Assembly: GCA_963750495.1 (NCBI GenBank)
Contig: CAVVQV010000004.1
Location: 868,001 to 932,000, forward strand
Source: JANLYC01 sp963750495
Lineage (GTDB): Bacteria; Actinomycetota; Actinomycetes; Propionibacteriales; Nocardioidaceae
DNA length: 64,000 bases
Direction: 5' to 3'
This document shows, piece after piece, positions 49,825 to 58,945 of this stretch. The position numbers were made by a program, and so were the translations under genes. The notes under the pieces are model-generated. The model searched no databases. It was given only the letters and a program-made list of their open reading frames with translations, and was not told where the DNA came from. The stretch's first letter is position 1, and every line of letters begins with the position of its first letter.

Positions 49825-51219
49825 TCAGGCTGTGACGCTCGGCTTGATGTTGGCGTTCCGATGGAACACGTTGTCGGGGTCGTAGGTCGCCTTGATATCG
49901 GCCAGCCGCGCATACTTCGACCCGTAGGCAGCGTGCACGATGTCGTCGTTGAAATCGGTGAGTCCGTTGACGTAGGCCTCTGCTCCGGTCGAGAACGGCC
50001 GCAGCGCGTCGTACGTCTGGCGAACCCAGCCGCGATCAGCCTCGAGCAGTTCGGGCGACGGGCAGACGGCGATCACGAACACCGCATAACGCGGACTGCG
50101 GCCGCCACCGAACGCTGTCGCGTCCTCGGCCACGTCACAGAACGCCCCATCGAGCCGATAGAAGAGCACCAGTGACAACGGCGAGCTCTTCTTCGGCATC
50201 TGTTCGACCAGCGCATCGATGACCTCGTCCGACAGATCGTCGACGTAGCAACCCTTGTCGTAGCAGTGGAAACCCCACGCGTTGGCCTCGTCGAGCAGCT
50301 GCTGGAGTCCGACGTACGGCATGGGCGTGACGAACTCGAACGCCGGGGCCAGCTGGTCCCGCAGTCCGGCAACCGCGCCGGCGTGGCTCTCCGGGTCACC
50401 GAAGCCCACGACGATCAACGCATAGCCCGGCGCTCCTTGCAGATGCTCCGGGACGAAGGGTGCCGGGGGTGCGTTCAGGGCACCGATGATCATGTTCAGG
50501 TCCGTGGGCATGGTGGCCATCGTGTCGCGTGCCAGTCGCAGCAGCTCCGGGCCCTGGTCCAGCTCCCAGAACATCAGCGCGAACGACACCATCGGGCCGA
50601 CGTCGTGGAGCTGGAACTCGAACTCGGTGACGATGCCGAAGTTGCCACCCCCACCCCGGATAGCCCAGAACAGATCCGGGTTCTCGTCGTCAGCGGCACG
50701 ACGCACCTGGCCGTCGGCGGTCACCACCCGCGCTGACACCAGGTTGTCGATGCTGAGACCACCGCGCCGCGTCAGCCAGCCCATGCCACCCCCGAGGGTG
50801 AGCCCGGCGACACCGGTATGGCTGACCAGTCCGGCCGGGGCGGCGAGCCCGTGCTCCTGGGTGGCGGCGTCGAGGTCACTGAGCAACGCACCGCCACCGA
50901 CCCGGGCCCGCTTGGCGCCCGGGTCGACGGTGACCTGCTTCAACTCGCTCAGGTCGATGACCAGACCGTCGTCCACCACGCTCTTTCCCGCCATGCTGTG
51001 GGCGCCCGAACGCACCGCGACCTCGAGACCCTTCTGGACCGCGTAGGTGACCGCCGCCTGGACGTCTTTCTCGGACTCACAGTGCGCGATGGCCGCCGGT
51101 CTGCAGTCGATGTTCGCGTTCCAGACCTTGCGCGCCTCGTCGTACGTGGGGTCATCCGGCCCGATGACAGAGCCATCCATCTGGTCGTGGAGGCGAGTTG
51201 TCCCGCTGGTGGTGGTCAT
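49825..51219 (-). CDS. FAD-linked oxidoreductase, berberine-bridge-enzyme family
   Basis: A 464-residue protein from ATG 51219, which follows GGGAGAAG; longer in-frame starts would add unrelated residues. The FAD-binding domain (about 40-215) has VAVRSGAHSMAGKSVVDDG, where the His is the usual covalent flavin site. It continues LGGGMGWLTRRGGLSIDNL, with Met in place of the Cys used for bicovalent linkage, and RGGGGNFGIVTEFEFQL. The C-terminal BBE segment is ATYDPDNVFHRNANIKP. There is no signal peptide. Such enzymes oxidise sugars, alkaloids or phenolics; the substrate is unknown. It is divergent from a large LuxR regulator that may control it. Confidence 0.92.
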   Translation of the reverse strand: MTTTSGTTRLHDQMDGSVIGPDDPTYDEARKVWNANIDCRPAAIAHCESEKDVQAAVTYAVQKGLEVAVRSGAHSMAGKSVVDDGLVIDLSELKQVTVDPGAKRARVGGGALLSDLDAATQEHGLAAPAGLVSHTGVAGLTLGGGMGWLTRRGGLSIDNLVSARVVTADGQVRRAADDENPDLFWAIRGGGGNFGIVTEFEFQLHDVGPMVSFALMFWELDQGPELLRLARDTMATMPTDLNMIIGALNAPPAPFVPEHLQGAPGYALIVVGFGDPESHAGAVAGLRDQLAPAFEFVTPMPYVGLQQLLDEANAWGFHCYDKGCYVDDLSDEVIDALVEQMPKKSSPLSLVLFYRLDGAFCDVAEDATAFGGGRSPRYAVFVIAVCPSPELLEADRGWVRQTYDALRPFSTGAEAYVNGLTDFNDDIVHAAYGSKYARLADIKATYDPDNVFHRNANIKPSVTA

Positions 51220-51520
51220 CTGCTTCTCCCATGCTTTGTCTGGACATGTGGTTTGGAGGACGAGTCGATCTGTCCAGACCGGACGGCGAGGTCGACGTAC
51301 GACCAAGGGTGCGCCCGAGAGCGTTCTGGGAGGTTTCGAGCTGGCTGTCGCGACCAGTGTCAGTGCGCGAATACGGTCACCCTGCTCCGGGTCCAGCAAT
51401 GGTGTCAACGGAGCCAACGAAGTTTTCAACCACCCTGCCCTGCGACGACGCCGGCATCAGCGGGCCAGGATCGAGCCCTTTCGGAGGTGGGCATGGACGT
51501 GGCGGCCAAGCAGGCGGACA
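51220..51520. other. Divergent intergenic region between the flavoenzyme and the LuxR regulator
   Basis: 301 bases with no credible gene. It must hold both promoters. I see no strong inverted repeat. Translations through it are Arg/Ser/Pro-rich, as expected for non-coding GC-rich DNA. Confidence 0.5.
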
Positions 51521-54121
51521 ATGCCCCGTATGCACCTTCTGGAGCGGGAATCTCACCTATCCTCTCTGATGGAGTACGCCGCCGAGGCAAAGTGTGGCGA
51601 CGGCCGGCTCGTCCTGATCGCCGGAGAGGCCGGGGTCGGCAAGTCCTCGGTGCTCGACCAGCTCGAGCACGACCTCGTGGACTCACGCTGGTACTCCGGT
51701 GCATGCGACGGCCTCTTCACCCCTCGACCCTTGGCGCCGCTGCTGGACATCGCCGGTCAGCTCGGTGGCGAGCTCGGCTCCCTCTGCGACAAGCAGGCAC
51801 CTCGCGATCAGCTGTTCTCCGCGTTGCTCAGAGAGCTCACCAGTCGGGACGGCTTGACGGTGGTCGCGATCGAGGACCTCCACTGGGCCGACGAGGCGAC
51901 CCTCGACCTGCTCCGCTTCGTCGGCCGCCGGGTTCGCGACGCTCGCGCGTTGGTGCTGGTGACGTACCGCGACGACGGTCTCGCCGCCGACGACCCGCTG
52001 CGCATCGCCCTCGGCGAGCTCTCCACGCAGCGCACGACGCGCAGACTGAGCTTGCCGCCTCTGTCAGCCGGTGCGGTCGCTGAGCTCGCAGTCGGGACTC
52101 GCGTTGAAGCCGACCACCTGTATCGGCTCACCGGCGGCAACCCCTTCTACGTCGCGGAGGCGTTGCAGACCCCGACCGGTGACATGCCTACGTCGGTGCG
52201 CGACGCGGTGCTCGCACGAGCAGCCGGGTTGACGAGTGCAGCCCGGCACGTGCTCGAGGTCGCTTCGCTGATCGGCGGCCGCGTTTCACCGGAATTCCTG
52301 GCACACGTCTCCGGGGCAACCCCCAGCACCATCGACGACATCATCTCCACAGGCGTCCTGGTCGGCGACGGCGACCGACTCCGGTTCCGTCACGAGATCG
52401 CCCGGGTGGCCGTGCAGTCGGCCATGGCTCCACATCGGACCGCGACGGCGCATCGGGCCATTCTTTCCGAGCTGGTCGCCACGGGCTCGGATGACGATGC
52501 CCGCCTCGCGTTCCACGCCGAGGGGGCCGGAGATGACGCCTTGGTCCTCGTCCACGCACCGGCTGCTGCGCTTCGCGCTGCTGAGCTCGCTGCCCACCGC
52601 GAGGCGGCGGCACAGTACGAACGAGCCGTGCGCTCAGCCGCGGCCGCAAACAACCGCCTGGTCGCCTCGCTGTACGACTCGCTGTCCCAGGAGCTCGCCC
52701 TCGTCGACCGTTGGGAGGACTCGGCCAGTGCTCGCAAGGAGGCACTCCGACGGTGGAGAGAGCTCGGCGACCGACTGCGTGAGGGTGACAGTCTGCGCAA
52801 GCTGTCGCGCACGATGTGGCGTCTGTGCCGAGGCGACGAGGCTGAGCAGGCCGCACTGGCAGCACTCGCTGCGCTCGAGCCGCTCGGTCCGAGCACCGAG
52901 CTCGCGTGGGCCTACGCCGGCCTCGCTGGTCAACGGATGAACGTCGGCGACTTCGCAGAGTCGGTCAGGCTCGCCCAGCAGGCGCAAGAGCTCGCCAGCA
53001 GCCTTGGACTGAACGAGGTGCTCAGCGACGCGCTCAACACCGAAGGTTGCTCGAACGGGTCGATGGGTGGGGACTGGGAGGCCCCGTTGCGGCGATCCCT
53101 CGAGATCGCCAAGGGGTGCGGACTCGCTGAAGAGGCCGGCCGGGCCTACGCCAACCTCTACAGCTTCTACAGCCAGCTCCTGCGACTCGCCGAAGGGGAG
53201 GGCACCTTCGTCGAGGGTGTCCGGTACTGCGACGAGAACGACATCAGCACCTTCGCCAACTGCCTGCGTGGGGAGCACGCGTCCGTGCTCGAGAGACTTG
53301 GCCGCTGGGACGAGGCCGAAGGTCTGATCACCGGGCTGATCGAGAAGGTGATTCCCTCTCCCGTCAACCGGCTCAACCCACTCATCAGCCTGGCCAAGAT
53401 CCGCGCGCGACGTGGCGACGGAGAGGTGTGGGGACCCCTTGACGAGTGCATCGCGCTGGCCGACAGCCTGGCTCAGCCCGAATGGGTCGTGCACGTCCGG
53501 TTGGCACGCGCCGAGGCTCATTGGCTCGAAGGCCACGATGACGACGCACTGGCGGAGCTGTCACTGGCCACGAAGGCGGCCGCTGACTGCTGCTCGGTCT
53601 GCGTGAGCTCGGTCGCCGGCTGGCTACACCGCGTAACCCGCCTGCCTCAACCATCCGCCGACCTGAGCGGGCCGTTCGCCGTCGAGGTGAGCGAGGACCC
53701 GCAGACGGCAGCGGCAGCCTGGGCGGCCTCGGGCCTGGAGTACGACGCTGCCCTTGCTTTGCTCGGGTCGGACCACGAGCCACTGTTGCGGGACGCGTTG
53801 ACCCGGCTCGAGAAGCTAGGGGCGTCGGCGGCTGCTCGGCTGGTCCGGCTGCGGATGCGCGACCTCGGGATACGCGCCGTCCCTGCCGGGGTCCGGGCGA
53901 CCACCAAGGCACATCCCGCCGGACTGACCCGCCGCGAGCAGCAGGTGCTGGAGCTGCTCTGCGCCGGCCTCACGAACGACGAGATCTCGGCGCAGCTCGT
54001 CGTCTCGGTGAAGACCGTCGACCACCACGTGTCCGCCGTGCTCGCCAAGCTCGGCGTCCCGTCGCGCAAGGTCGCTGCCGCAGAGGCAGCCCGCCGCGGA
54101 CTGGTCGGCGCGACGACCTAG
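51521..54121 (+). CDS. Large ATP-binding LuxR-family regulator (LAL/MalT-like)
   Basis: An 866-residue protein starting at ATG 51521 (or 51530, MHLLERESHLSSL). An AAA-type ATPase (about 15-290) has Walker A LIAGEAGVGKSSVLDQL, Walker B LTVVAIEDLHWADEATLDLLR and GGNPFYVAEAL. A long alpha-helical TPR-like region (about 330-770) follows. The C-terminal LuxR helix-turn-helix (about 800-860) reads LTRREQQVLELLCAGLTNDEIS then SVKTVDHHVSAVLAKLGV. LAL regulators usually activate metabolic or natural-product genes. Its divergent neighbour, the berberine-bridge-type oxidase, is the likeliest target. Confidence 0.93.
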   Translation: MPRMHLLERESHLSSLMEYAAEAKCGDGRLVLIAGEAGVGKSSVLDQLEHDLVDSRWYSGACDGLFTPRPLAPLLDIAGQLGGELGSLCDKQAPRDQLFSALLRELTSRDGLTVVAIEDLHWADEATLDLLRFVGRRVRDARALVLVTYRDDGLAADDPLRIALGELSTQRTTRRLSLPPLSAGAVAELAVGTRVEADHLYRLTGGNPFYVAEALQTPTGDMPTSVRDAVLARAAGLTSAARHVLEVASLIGGRVSPEFLAHVSGATPSTIDDIISTGVLVGDGDRLRFRHEIARVAVQSAMAPHRTATAHRAILSELVATGSDDDARLAFHAEGAGDDALVLVHAPAAALRAAELAAHREAAAQYERAVRSAAAANNRLVASLYDSLSQELALVDRWEDSASARKEALRRWRELGDRLREGDSLRKLSRTMWRLCRGDEAEQAALAALAALEPLGPSTELAWAYAGLAGQRMNVGDFAESVRLAQQAQELASSLGLNEVLSDALNTEGCSNGSMGGDWEAPLRRSLEIAKGCGLAEEAGRAYANLYSFYSQLLRLAEGEGTFVEGVRYCDENDISTFANCLRGEHASVLERLGRWDEAEGLITGLIEKVIPSPVNRLNPLISLAKIRARRGDGEVWGPLDECIALADSLAQPEWVVHVRLARAEAHWLEGHDDDALAELSLATKAAADCCSVCVSSVAGWLHRVTRLPQPSADLSGPFAVEVSEDPQTAAAAWAASGLEYDAALALLGSDHEPLLRDALTRLEKLGASAAARLVRLRMRDLGIRAVPAGVRATTKAHPAGLTRREQQVLELLCAGLTNDEISAQLVVSVKTVDHHVSAVLAKLGVPSRKVAAAEAARRGLVGATT

Positions 54122-54140
54122 CCGCAACCCAGCCGCAAGC

Positions 54141-54172
54141 AAGCCACAAGCAAGCCACAAGCAAGCCACAAC
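54141..54172. repeat. Three tandem copies of the 11-bp unit AAGCCACAAGC
   Basis: Copies at 54141-54151, 54152-54162 and 54163-54172 (the last slightly changed), with a degenerate one before them, directly after the LuxR gene stop. It is unlike the GC-rich repeats near 803 and 7861 in composition. Function unknown; the array separates the regulator from the next operon. Confidence 0.85.
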
Positions 54173-54276
54173 TTAGGTAGCCCGACACCCAACCTGGGTA
54201 GTCGCTCCCGATTCCCCCTCCCGGTCTGCGGACCATCGTTGATCGTGTCCGCACGACCCAACCGAGGAGGCACCAC

Positions 54277-54528
54277 ATGCCGCTGTACATGGATGTTCAC
54301 AGTCTCGAAGGACCCGTCACCGTCGACGACGTCGCGAAGGCGCACATGGCCGACCTGCAGGTCCAGAGCAAGTACGACGTGCGCTACCTGCGCTACTGGG
54401 TCGACGAGGGGGAAGGCAAGATCTTCTGCCTCGTCGAGGCCCCGTCGGCCGACGCGTCCACGACCGTGCACCGCGAGGCACACGGTCTCGTCGCCGATGA
54501 GGTCTTCGAGGTCAAGGAGGGATCCTGA
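54277..54528 (+). CDS. DUF4242 small protein, SCO4226-like (nickel-binding type)
   Basis: An 83-residue protein after a strong ribosome-binding site (GAGGAGG). It has the family pattern MPLYMDVHSLEGPVTVDDVAKAH, then RYWVDEGEGKIFCLVEAPSADA and TVHREAHGLVADEVFEV, a ferredoxin-like dimeric fold. SCO4226 of Streptomyces binds nickel through His residues in such a fold, and His22 and the two C-terminal His are present here. The last base of its stop is the first base of the next ATG, so it is coupled to a secreted protein gene. Confidence 0.85.
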   Translation: MPLYMDVHSLEGPVTVDDVAKAHMADLQVQSKYDVRYLRYWVDEGEGKIFCLVEAPSADASTTVHREAHGLVADEVFEVKEGS

Positions 54529-55163
54529 TGCGCCGACCGCTGCTTGTCACGTTGCTGGCCGGCGCCGCGCTGCTGCTCCCGGTGGCGGCGCAGTCGGCGA
54601 CGTCCGGCTCCTTCGCGTTGGAGATCTCGTCCCGAGGTGTCCAGACGCCATACCTGTCGCCCGCCGGCGCAAGCACTCCCAGCGCGACCAGCACGGCGAC
54701 GCGGCCGAACCCGGTCACCGCTGCACGTGCCGCGACGAAGCAGTACCGGTCGTTCGTCAAGGCCAAGAAGGAGGGCTACGGGCTGTTCAAGGACGCGGCC
54801 GGTATCGCGTGCATCTCCAAGGCACACCAGGGCGGGATGGGCATCCACTTCGTCAACGCGAACCTGGTCGGCACACCCCGGGTGTCGCTCAAGCACCCGG
54901 AGGCGCTCGTCTACGCGAGAGAGAACGGCCACCGTCGGCTCGTGGCGCTCGAGTACGTCGTGTTGAAGAAGGATTGGGAGAAGGCACACGGCCCCAACGC
55001 CCACCGGCCCTGGCTGTACGGGCAGCGCTTCAACCTGACCCACGCCGGTAATCGGTACGGGCTGCCCGCCTTCTACTCGCTGCACGCCTGGATCTGGAAG
55101 GACAACCCCGCCGGACGGTTCATGATGTGGAACCCGGACGTGCACTGCAGCTGCTGTCCGTGA
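54528..55163 (+). CDS. Secreted protein with a Cys-rich C-terminus (CSCCP)
   Basis: A 211-residue protein with a clear signal peptide (RRPLLVTLLAGAALLLPVAAQSA), a T/S/P-rich linker to about 65 and a compact domain of about 140 residues: GYGLFKDAAGIACISKAHQGGMGIHFV, FYSLHAWIWKDNPAGRFMMWNPDV and the final CSCCP. The regular spacing of H, W, M and C residues in the last 30 positions suggests a metal or heme site. It overlaps the DUF4242 gene by one base, so both belong to one operon. I do not recognise a characterised family. Confidence 0.8.
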   Translation: MRRPLLVTLLAGAALLLPVAAQSATSGSFALEISSRGVQTPYLSPAGASTPSATSTATRPNPVTAARAATKQYRSFVKAKKEGYGLFKDAAGIACISKAHQGGMGIHFVNANLVGTPRVSLKHPEALVYARENGHRRLVALEYVVLKKDWEKAHGPNAHRPWLYGQRFNLTHAGNRYGLPAFYSLHAWIWKDNPAGRFMMWNPDVHCSCCP

Positions 55164-55169
55164 TCCCTG

Positions 55170-55207
55170 CTCGACAGGCTCGATCCTCGCTGATCGAGCC
55201 TGTCGAG
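55170..55207 (+). terminator. Perfect 15-bp stem hairpin after the secreted-protein gene
   Basis: CTCGACAGGCTCGAT (55170-55184) pairs exactly with 55193-55207 across an 8-base loop, beginning 7 bases after the stop. It shares the core TCGAGC(C/T)TGTCGAG with the hairpin at 32008-32055. There is no T-run. Confidence 0.7.
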
Positions 55208-55231
55208 GTCCCGGGTCGGGGCTACAGACTG

Positions 55232-55276
55232 GGAGCCTGTGCAGGTGTGATGGTGCGTTTGACCTGCACAACCTCC
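55232..55276. repeat. Second copy of the GTGCAGG hairpin element
   Basis: TGTGCAGGT (55238-55246) pairs with ACCTGCACA (55262-55270, approximate), extended by GGAG and CTCC after a two-base mismatch. The arm sequences CTGGGAG..TGTGCAGG and CCTGCACAACCTCC match the 12375-12425 hairpin, while the loops differ. Paired-arm conservation with loop divergence indicates a repeated structured element. Confidence 0.6.
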
Positions 55277-55313
55277 GAGTTCAACCGCGGGGATATCAGG
55301 CCCCCAGCGAGAT

Positions 55314-55697
55314 TTAGCGAGTGGCGCGGATCGTGGGGCTGGTGTCCGCCGCACAGTACGGCGTGCGCCGTACCTTTGCGTAGAAGCGCCCCGGGGTTCC
55401 GGTCGTTCCGGTCGACCAGCGGTAGACGCCCCCCTGCAGGGAAGCCGTGTCACTCGCGAACCGGGTGTCATCGCCCCCGCCGCGCGTGCCCTTCTGCTTG
55501 ATGACGATCACCGTGCGGTTGTTGGCGCACCTACGGGGCTTCGGGCTCTGCACCGTGCCGGAGAGGTCCGTGCCCTGTGCCTCGATCGTCACCGTCGTCT
55601 TGGCCGGCGCAGCAGCGGGAGAAGCCGCCACATCAACCGCCGTCAGACACAGTCCGGTCGCTGCCACCAGCGCAACCAGCACCACACTTCTTCTCAC
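55314..55697 (-). CDS. Small secreted protein of unknown function
   Basis: A 127-residue protein with a signal peptide (RRSVVLVALVAATGLCLTAVDVAAS) and a small beta-rich domain of about 95 residues: TTVTIEAQGTDLSGTVQSP, ANNRTVIVIKQKG, GGVYRWSTGTTGTPGRFYAKV, with two Cys (CAN and YCA) likely forming a disulfide. This resembles small bacterial Ig- or transthyretin-like secreted domains. No family is recognised. It is leftward and convergent with the Cys-tailed protein operon. Confidence 0.75.
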   Translation of the reverse strand: MRRSVVLVALVAATGLCLTAVDVAASPAAAPAKTTVTIEAQGTDLSGTVQSPKPRRCANNRTVIVIKQKGTRGGGDDTRFASDTASLQGGVYRWSTGTTGTPGRFYAKVRRTPYCAADTSPTIRATR

Positions 55698-55808
55698 AAG
55701 ACACCTCCCGGTCGTACGGACCCCCGCGCAGCGCGAGGCTATTCCCTTGCGGCGGTGTTGCCCAGAGCCAAGGTCATTTAGCCGCGGCCGCGCGTTGTTT
55801 CAGGCTGC

Positions 55809-56612
55809 TTACTCCCCAGTCTCGGACCCCGCTGGATGGCGCCCGAAGTTCACCGCTGTCCGCACCTCTTCGGGAGCAGTGTCAGCCAACACCTGGTCTG
55901 GGGCGACCCCCAGCGCATCATTGACGGTGGAGAACGCGAGCCGCATGGCCACGAACACCGTGATGGCGAATATCTGTGCATCGTCGAAACCCACGTCACA
56001 CAGCGCCTGCACGTCAGCAGCTGCCGTCGCGTTGGGCTCTCGCACGACTTGCCGCGCCCACTGGGCGAGGGCGCGTTCCGAATCGTCGAACCCGACGTCG
56101 CTGCCAGTCAACACCGAGCCGGCGAGAGCCGCGCTCGCCTCCTTCGCGAGCTTGTTGCCCCAGGCGAGCGAGCAGTACGAGTCGCCCAGGGCCGAGGCGC
56201 AGGCCGTCACGAGGATGCCTCGTTGGCGGAACGTGAGGCTGCCAGCGCGAACCGCCTCACCCATCACGCCGAACAGCGCCTCCTGCACGCCGGGTTGGCG
56301 GGCCCACAGCTTCGACCCGTTCATCACGTAGCCGAGCTCCTCGACGTCCCCGTCGAAGAGCGCCTGCACCTCAAGCGACGTCCCCGGCACTGGCAGGAAG
56401 CCGTAGGGCGACGAAACCTCCGCTACAGGCTTGCGTGCGAGGTATCCGACCACGTTGATCTCGGCGCGCAGTGGCCGGCCGGCCCGCAGGCGCTCCCGCG
56501 CCACCGCTTCCGCGGAGCGCATGAAGGAGTCCTCGCCGATCCGCTCGATACGTTCAACGCCCCAGCGAGTCAGCAGCTCCTCTCCGACGCCCGGACGACC
56601 TAGTGCCACCAT
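55809..56612 (-). CDS. AhpD/carboxymuconolactone-decarboxylase-like protein with a foreign N-terminal read-in
   Basis: From about residue 66 on, the protein is a CMD-type helical fold: GFLPVPGTSLEVQALFDGD, RQRGILVTACASALGDSYCSLAWG with a single Cys in place of CxxC, and FDDAQIFAITVFVAMRLAFSTVND. CMD relatives with YCSLAWG-type loops are usually called peroxidase-like. The first 62 residues (ALGRPGVGEELLTRWG to RAEINVVGYLARKP) are instead the C-terminus of a methyltransferase, listed separately as a relic. The true start of the CMD protein is unclear; no good ATG or GTG is near the junction. It may be expressed as this chimera. Confidence 0.65.
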   Translation of the reverse strand: MVALGRPGVGEELLTRWGVERIERIGEDSFMRSAEAVARERLRAGRPLRAEINVVGYLARKPVAEVSSPYGFLPVPGTSLEVQALFDGDVEELGYVMNGSKLWARQPGVQEALFGVMGEAVRAGSLTFRQRGILVTACASALGDSYCSLAWGNKLAKEASAALAGSVLTGSDVGFDDSERALAQWARQVVREPNATAAADVQALCDVGFDDAQIFAITVFVAMRLAFSTVNDALGVAPDQVLADTAPEEVRTAVNFGRHPAGSETGE

Positions 56613-56906
56613 CGCCGCCTGGTTGGCTCGGCCTCTGGACGCCGGTCACGGGCAACGGCGATCGGCCGCGGCGAGGCGTCGATACCCGCGCAGTTCGCTC
56701 CTCGTGCCGTTGCCAGCTCGAGGGCCAGGCCGGCGCCACAGGCGACGTCGAGCAGTCGGTCGCTCGCGCTGACATCGAGGTGATGATGGAGTGAGGTACT
56801 CGCGGCGGTTCGCGGGCTCGCTCAGCGTCGCGAAATCGACCGCGCGTCGGCCCCACCCTTCATCCACACCTCGCCAGGCCTCGGTTTCGATCGGTGGTTT
56901 CGTCAT
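56427..56906 (-). pseudogene. Relic SAM-dependent methyltransferase with a frameshift and internal deletions
   Basis: The start is ATG 56906 (MTKPPIETEAWRGVDEGWGR to PANRREYL). After one extra base the sequence continues in another frame as LHHHLDVSASDRLLDVACGA, then GLALELATARGANCAGIDA, a textbook motif I, to a stop near 56590. The C-terminus (ANQAAMVALGRPGVG, then GEDSFMRSAEAVA, RAEINVVGYLARKP) follows in a third frame that runs into the CMD gene. About half of a normal 270-residue enzyme is missing, between motif I and ANQAAM and again within the C-terminal part. This is a decayed gene. Confidence 0.8.
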
Positions 56907-57001
56907 CTCGCGGTCCCCTGAGGTCGAACCTGAACAGGTCAGGCAGCGTAACTGGACGAGCTCGCCCTCGCCTGCTTTTCCCGGCTCGGTAGGGTCTGCG
57001 C

Positions 57002-58714
57002 GTGATCGAGGACCGCAGACCGTCACCCGACTGGTGGAAGTCCGCCGTCGTCTACCAGATCTATCCGCGCTCCTTCATGGACAGCAACGGTGACGGAATA
57101 GGTGACCTGCCGGGCATCACGTCCCGCCTGGACCACCTGCAGCTGCTCGGCGTCGACGTGCTCTGGCTCTCGCCGGTCTACCGGTCGCCGATGGACGACA
57201 ACGGCTATGACATCAGTGACTATCAGGACGTCGATGCGTCGTTCGGAACGCTGGCCGACCTCGACGCCCTGATCGCCGGATGCCACGACCGCGGGATCGG
57301 TGTCGTCATGGACCTCGTCGTCAACCACACCTCCGACGAGCACCCCTGGTTCGTCGAGTCCCGAGATCCGGCGTCTCCGAAACGAGACTGGTACTGGTGG
57401 CGCCCCCCGCGCGGCGGCCACATAACCGGGACGCCGGGAGCCGAGCCGACGAACTGGGAGTCGGTGTTCTCGGGATCGGCCTGGGAGTACGACGAGAGTA
57501 GCGGCGAGTACTTCCTCCACGTGTTCAGCCGTAAGCAGCCGGACCTGAACTGGGAGAACCCGGCGGTCCGCCAGGCCGTCTACGCGATGATGCGCTGGTG
57601 GGTCGACCGCGGGGTCGACGGCTTCCGGATGGACGTCATCAACCTGATCTCCAAGGACACGACGCTCCCCGAGCTACCGGTCCCCGACGGACGTCACTAT
57701 GGTCCGCTCTCGCACGCCGTCGCCAATGGTCCACGCCTGCACGAGTTCCTTCAGGAGATGAGCCGCGACGTCGGGTTGTCCGAGCGGCACCTGCTCACCG
57801 TGGGCGAGATGCCGGGCAGCAGCGTGGACCTGGCCCGGGAGGTCACCGACCCGCGCCGCAACGAACTGTCGATGGTCTTCACCTTCGAGCATGTCGGTCT
57901 CGATGAGCAGCCCGGACTCGGCAAGTGGGCGCTGGCCGACCTACCCCTCCCGGTGCTCAAGCACAACCTGGCCACGTGGCAGCGCGGGCTCGCGGACGTG
58001 GGGTGGAACTCGCTCTACTGGGACAACCACGATCAGCCACGCGCGGTGTCGAGGTTCGGTGACGACAGCCCCGAGCACCGGGTCAACTCGGCCAAGACGT
58101 TGGCCACGGTCCTGCATCTGCACAAGGGAACGCCGTACATCTATCAGGGCGAAGAGCTCGGCATGACCAACGCAGGCTTCACCACCCTCGAGGAGTACCG
58201 CGACATCGAGTCGCTCAGCCACGTCTGGGACGCACGCAGCCGGGGTCTCGACGCGGAGGCGGCGTTGGTGGCGCTGGCCGCCAAGAGCCGCGACAACGCA
58301 CGCACCCCCATGCAGTGGGACGACTCGGAGCACGGCGGCTTCACCACCGGTGAGCCCTGGCTACCGGTCAACGCCAACACCGCCACGATCAATGCCGCCG
58401 CCGCGGTCCGGGATCCGCACTCCGTGTTTCACCACTACCGCAGGCTGGTCGAGCTCCGGCATACGCACGCAGTCGTCGTGCACGGTCGCTTCGAGCTCCT
58501 GCTGGCAGACGACGAGCAGGTGTGGGCGTTCACCCGCACCCTCGACGACCAGGCCGTGCTGGTGCTGGCCAACTGCTCGTCCCGGACTGCCGCGGTCGAC
58601 ACGGCTGCCCTGCCCTCGCTGACCGGCGCTGCTCAGCTTCTCAGGACGCATGACGAGGTCGTCACAGTGGAACTGCTGCTGCCGTGGGAGTCCCGGATCT
58701 ACTCGCTCGCCTGA
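57002..58714 (+). CDS. GH13 alpha-glucosidase / oligo-1,6-glucosidase
   Basis: A 570-residue enzyme from GTG 57002. The (beta/alpha)8 barrel carries all conserved GH13 regions: DLVVNHTSDEHPWF, GVDGFRMDVINLI with the nucleophile Asp, LTVGEMPG with the acid/base Glu, and YWDNHDQPRAVSRFG with the transition-state Asp. The start YQIYPRSFMDSNGDGIGDLPG is typical of the oligo-1,6-glucosidase/alpha-glucosidase group, and RTPMQWDDSEHGGFT and a C-terminal beta domain are present. No signal peptide, so it acts on imported isomalto- or malto-oligosaccharides or trehalose-type sugars. No sugar transporter is adjacent. Confidence 0.95.
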   Translation: MIEDRRPSPDWWKSAVVYQIYPRSFMDSNGDGIGDLPGITSRLDHLQLLGVDVLWLSPVYRSPMDDNGYDISDYQDVDASFGTLADLDALIAGCHDRGIGVVMDLVVNHTSDEHPWFVESRDPASPKRDWYWWRPPRGGHITGTPGAEPTNWESVFSGSAWEYDESSGEYFLHVFSRKQPDLNWENPAVRQAVYAMMRWWVDRGVDGFRMDVINLISKDTTLPELPVPDGRHYGPLSHAVANGPRLHEFLQEMSRDVGLSERHLLTVGEMPGSSVDLAREVTDPRRNELSMVFTFEHVGLDEQPGLGKWALADLPLPVLKHNLATWQRGLADVGWNSLYWDNHDQPRAVSRFGDDSPEHRVNSAKTLATVLHLHKGTPYIYQGEELGMTNAGFTTLEEYRDIESLSHVWDARSRGLDAEAALVALAAKSRDNARTPMQWDDSEHGGFTTGEPWLPVNANTATINAAAAVRDPHSVFHHYRRLVELRHTHAVVVHGRFELLLADDEQVWAFTRTLDDQAVLVLANCSSRTAAVDTAALPSLTGAAQLLRTHDEVVTVELLLPWESRIYSLA

Positions 58715-58945
58715 GGCTGCGCTGCCGCACCGGATGAGTGCCGTGCGACCGACGGCCGACCTCCGACCTGGGCCGTTCGGTCCGATTTGCACCATGGCTG
58801 AGGATTCTCATGCGGAGCACAGGTCCGGGGCCTACATTCGCAGTACCGAGGTCTTCACGGTTCTGGACCACTACGCACCAGCCCCCCTGTCTTCGGTGAC
58901 ACACCGACAGCCGCTTGCACTGGCAGCGGCGGACAGGCCCGACCG

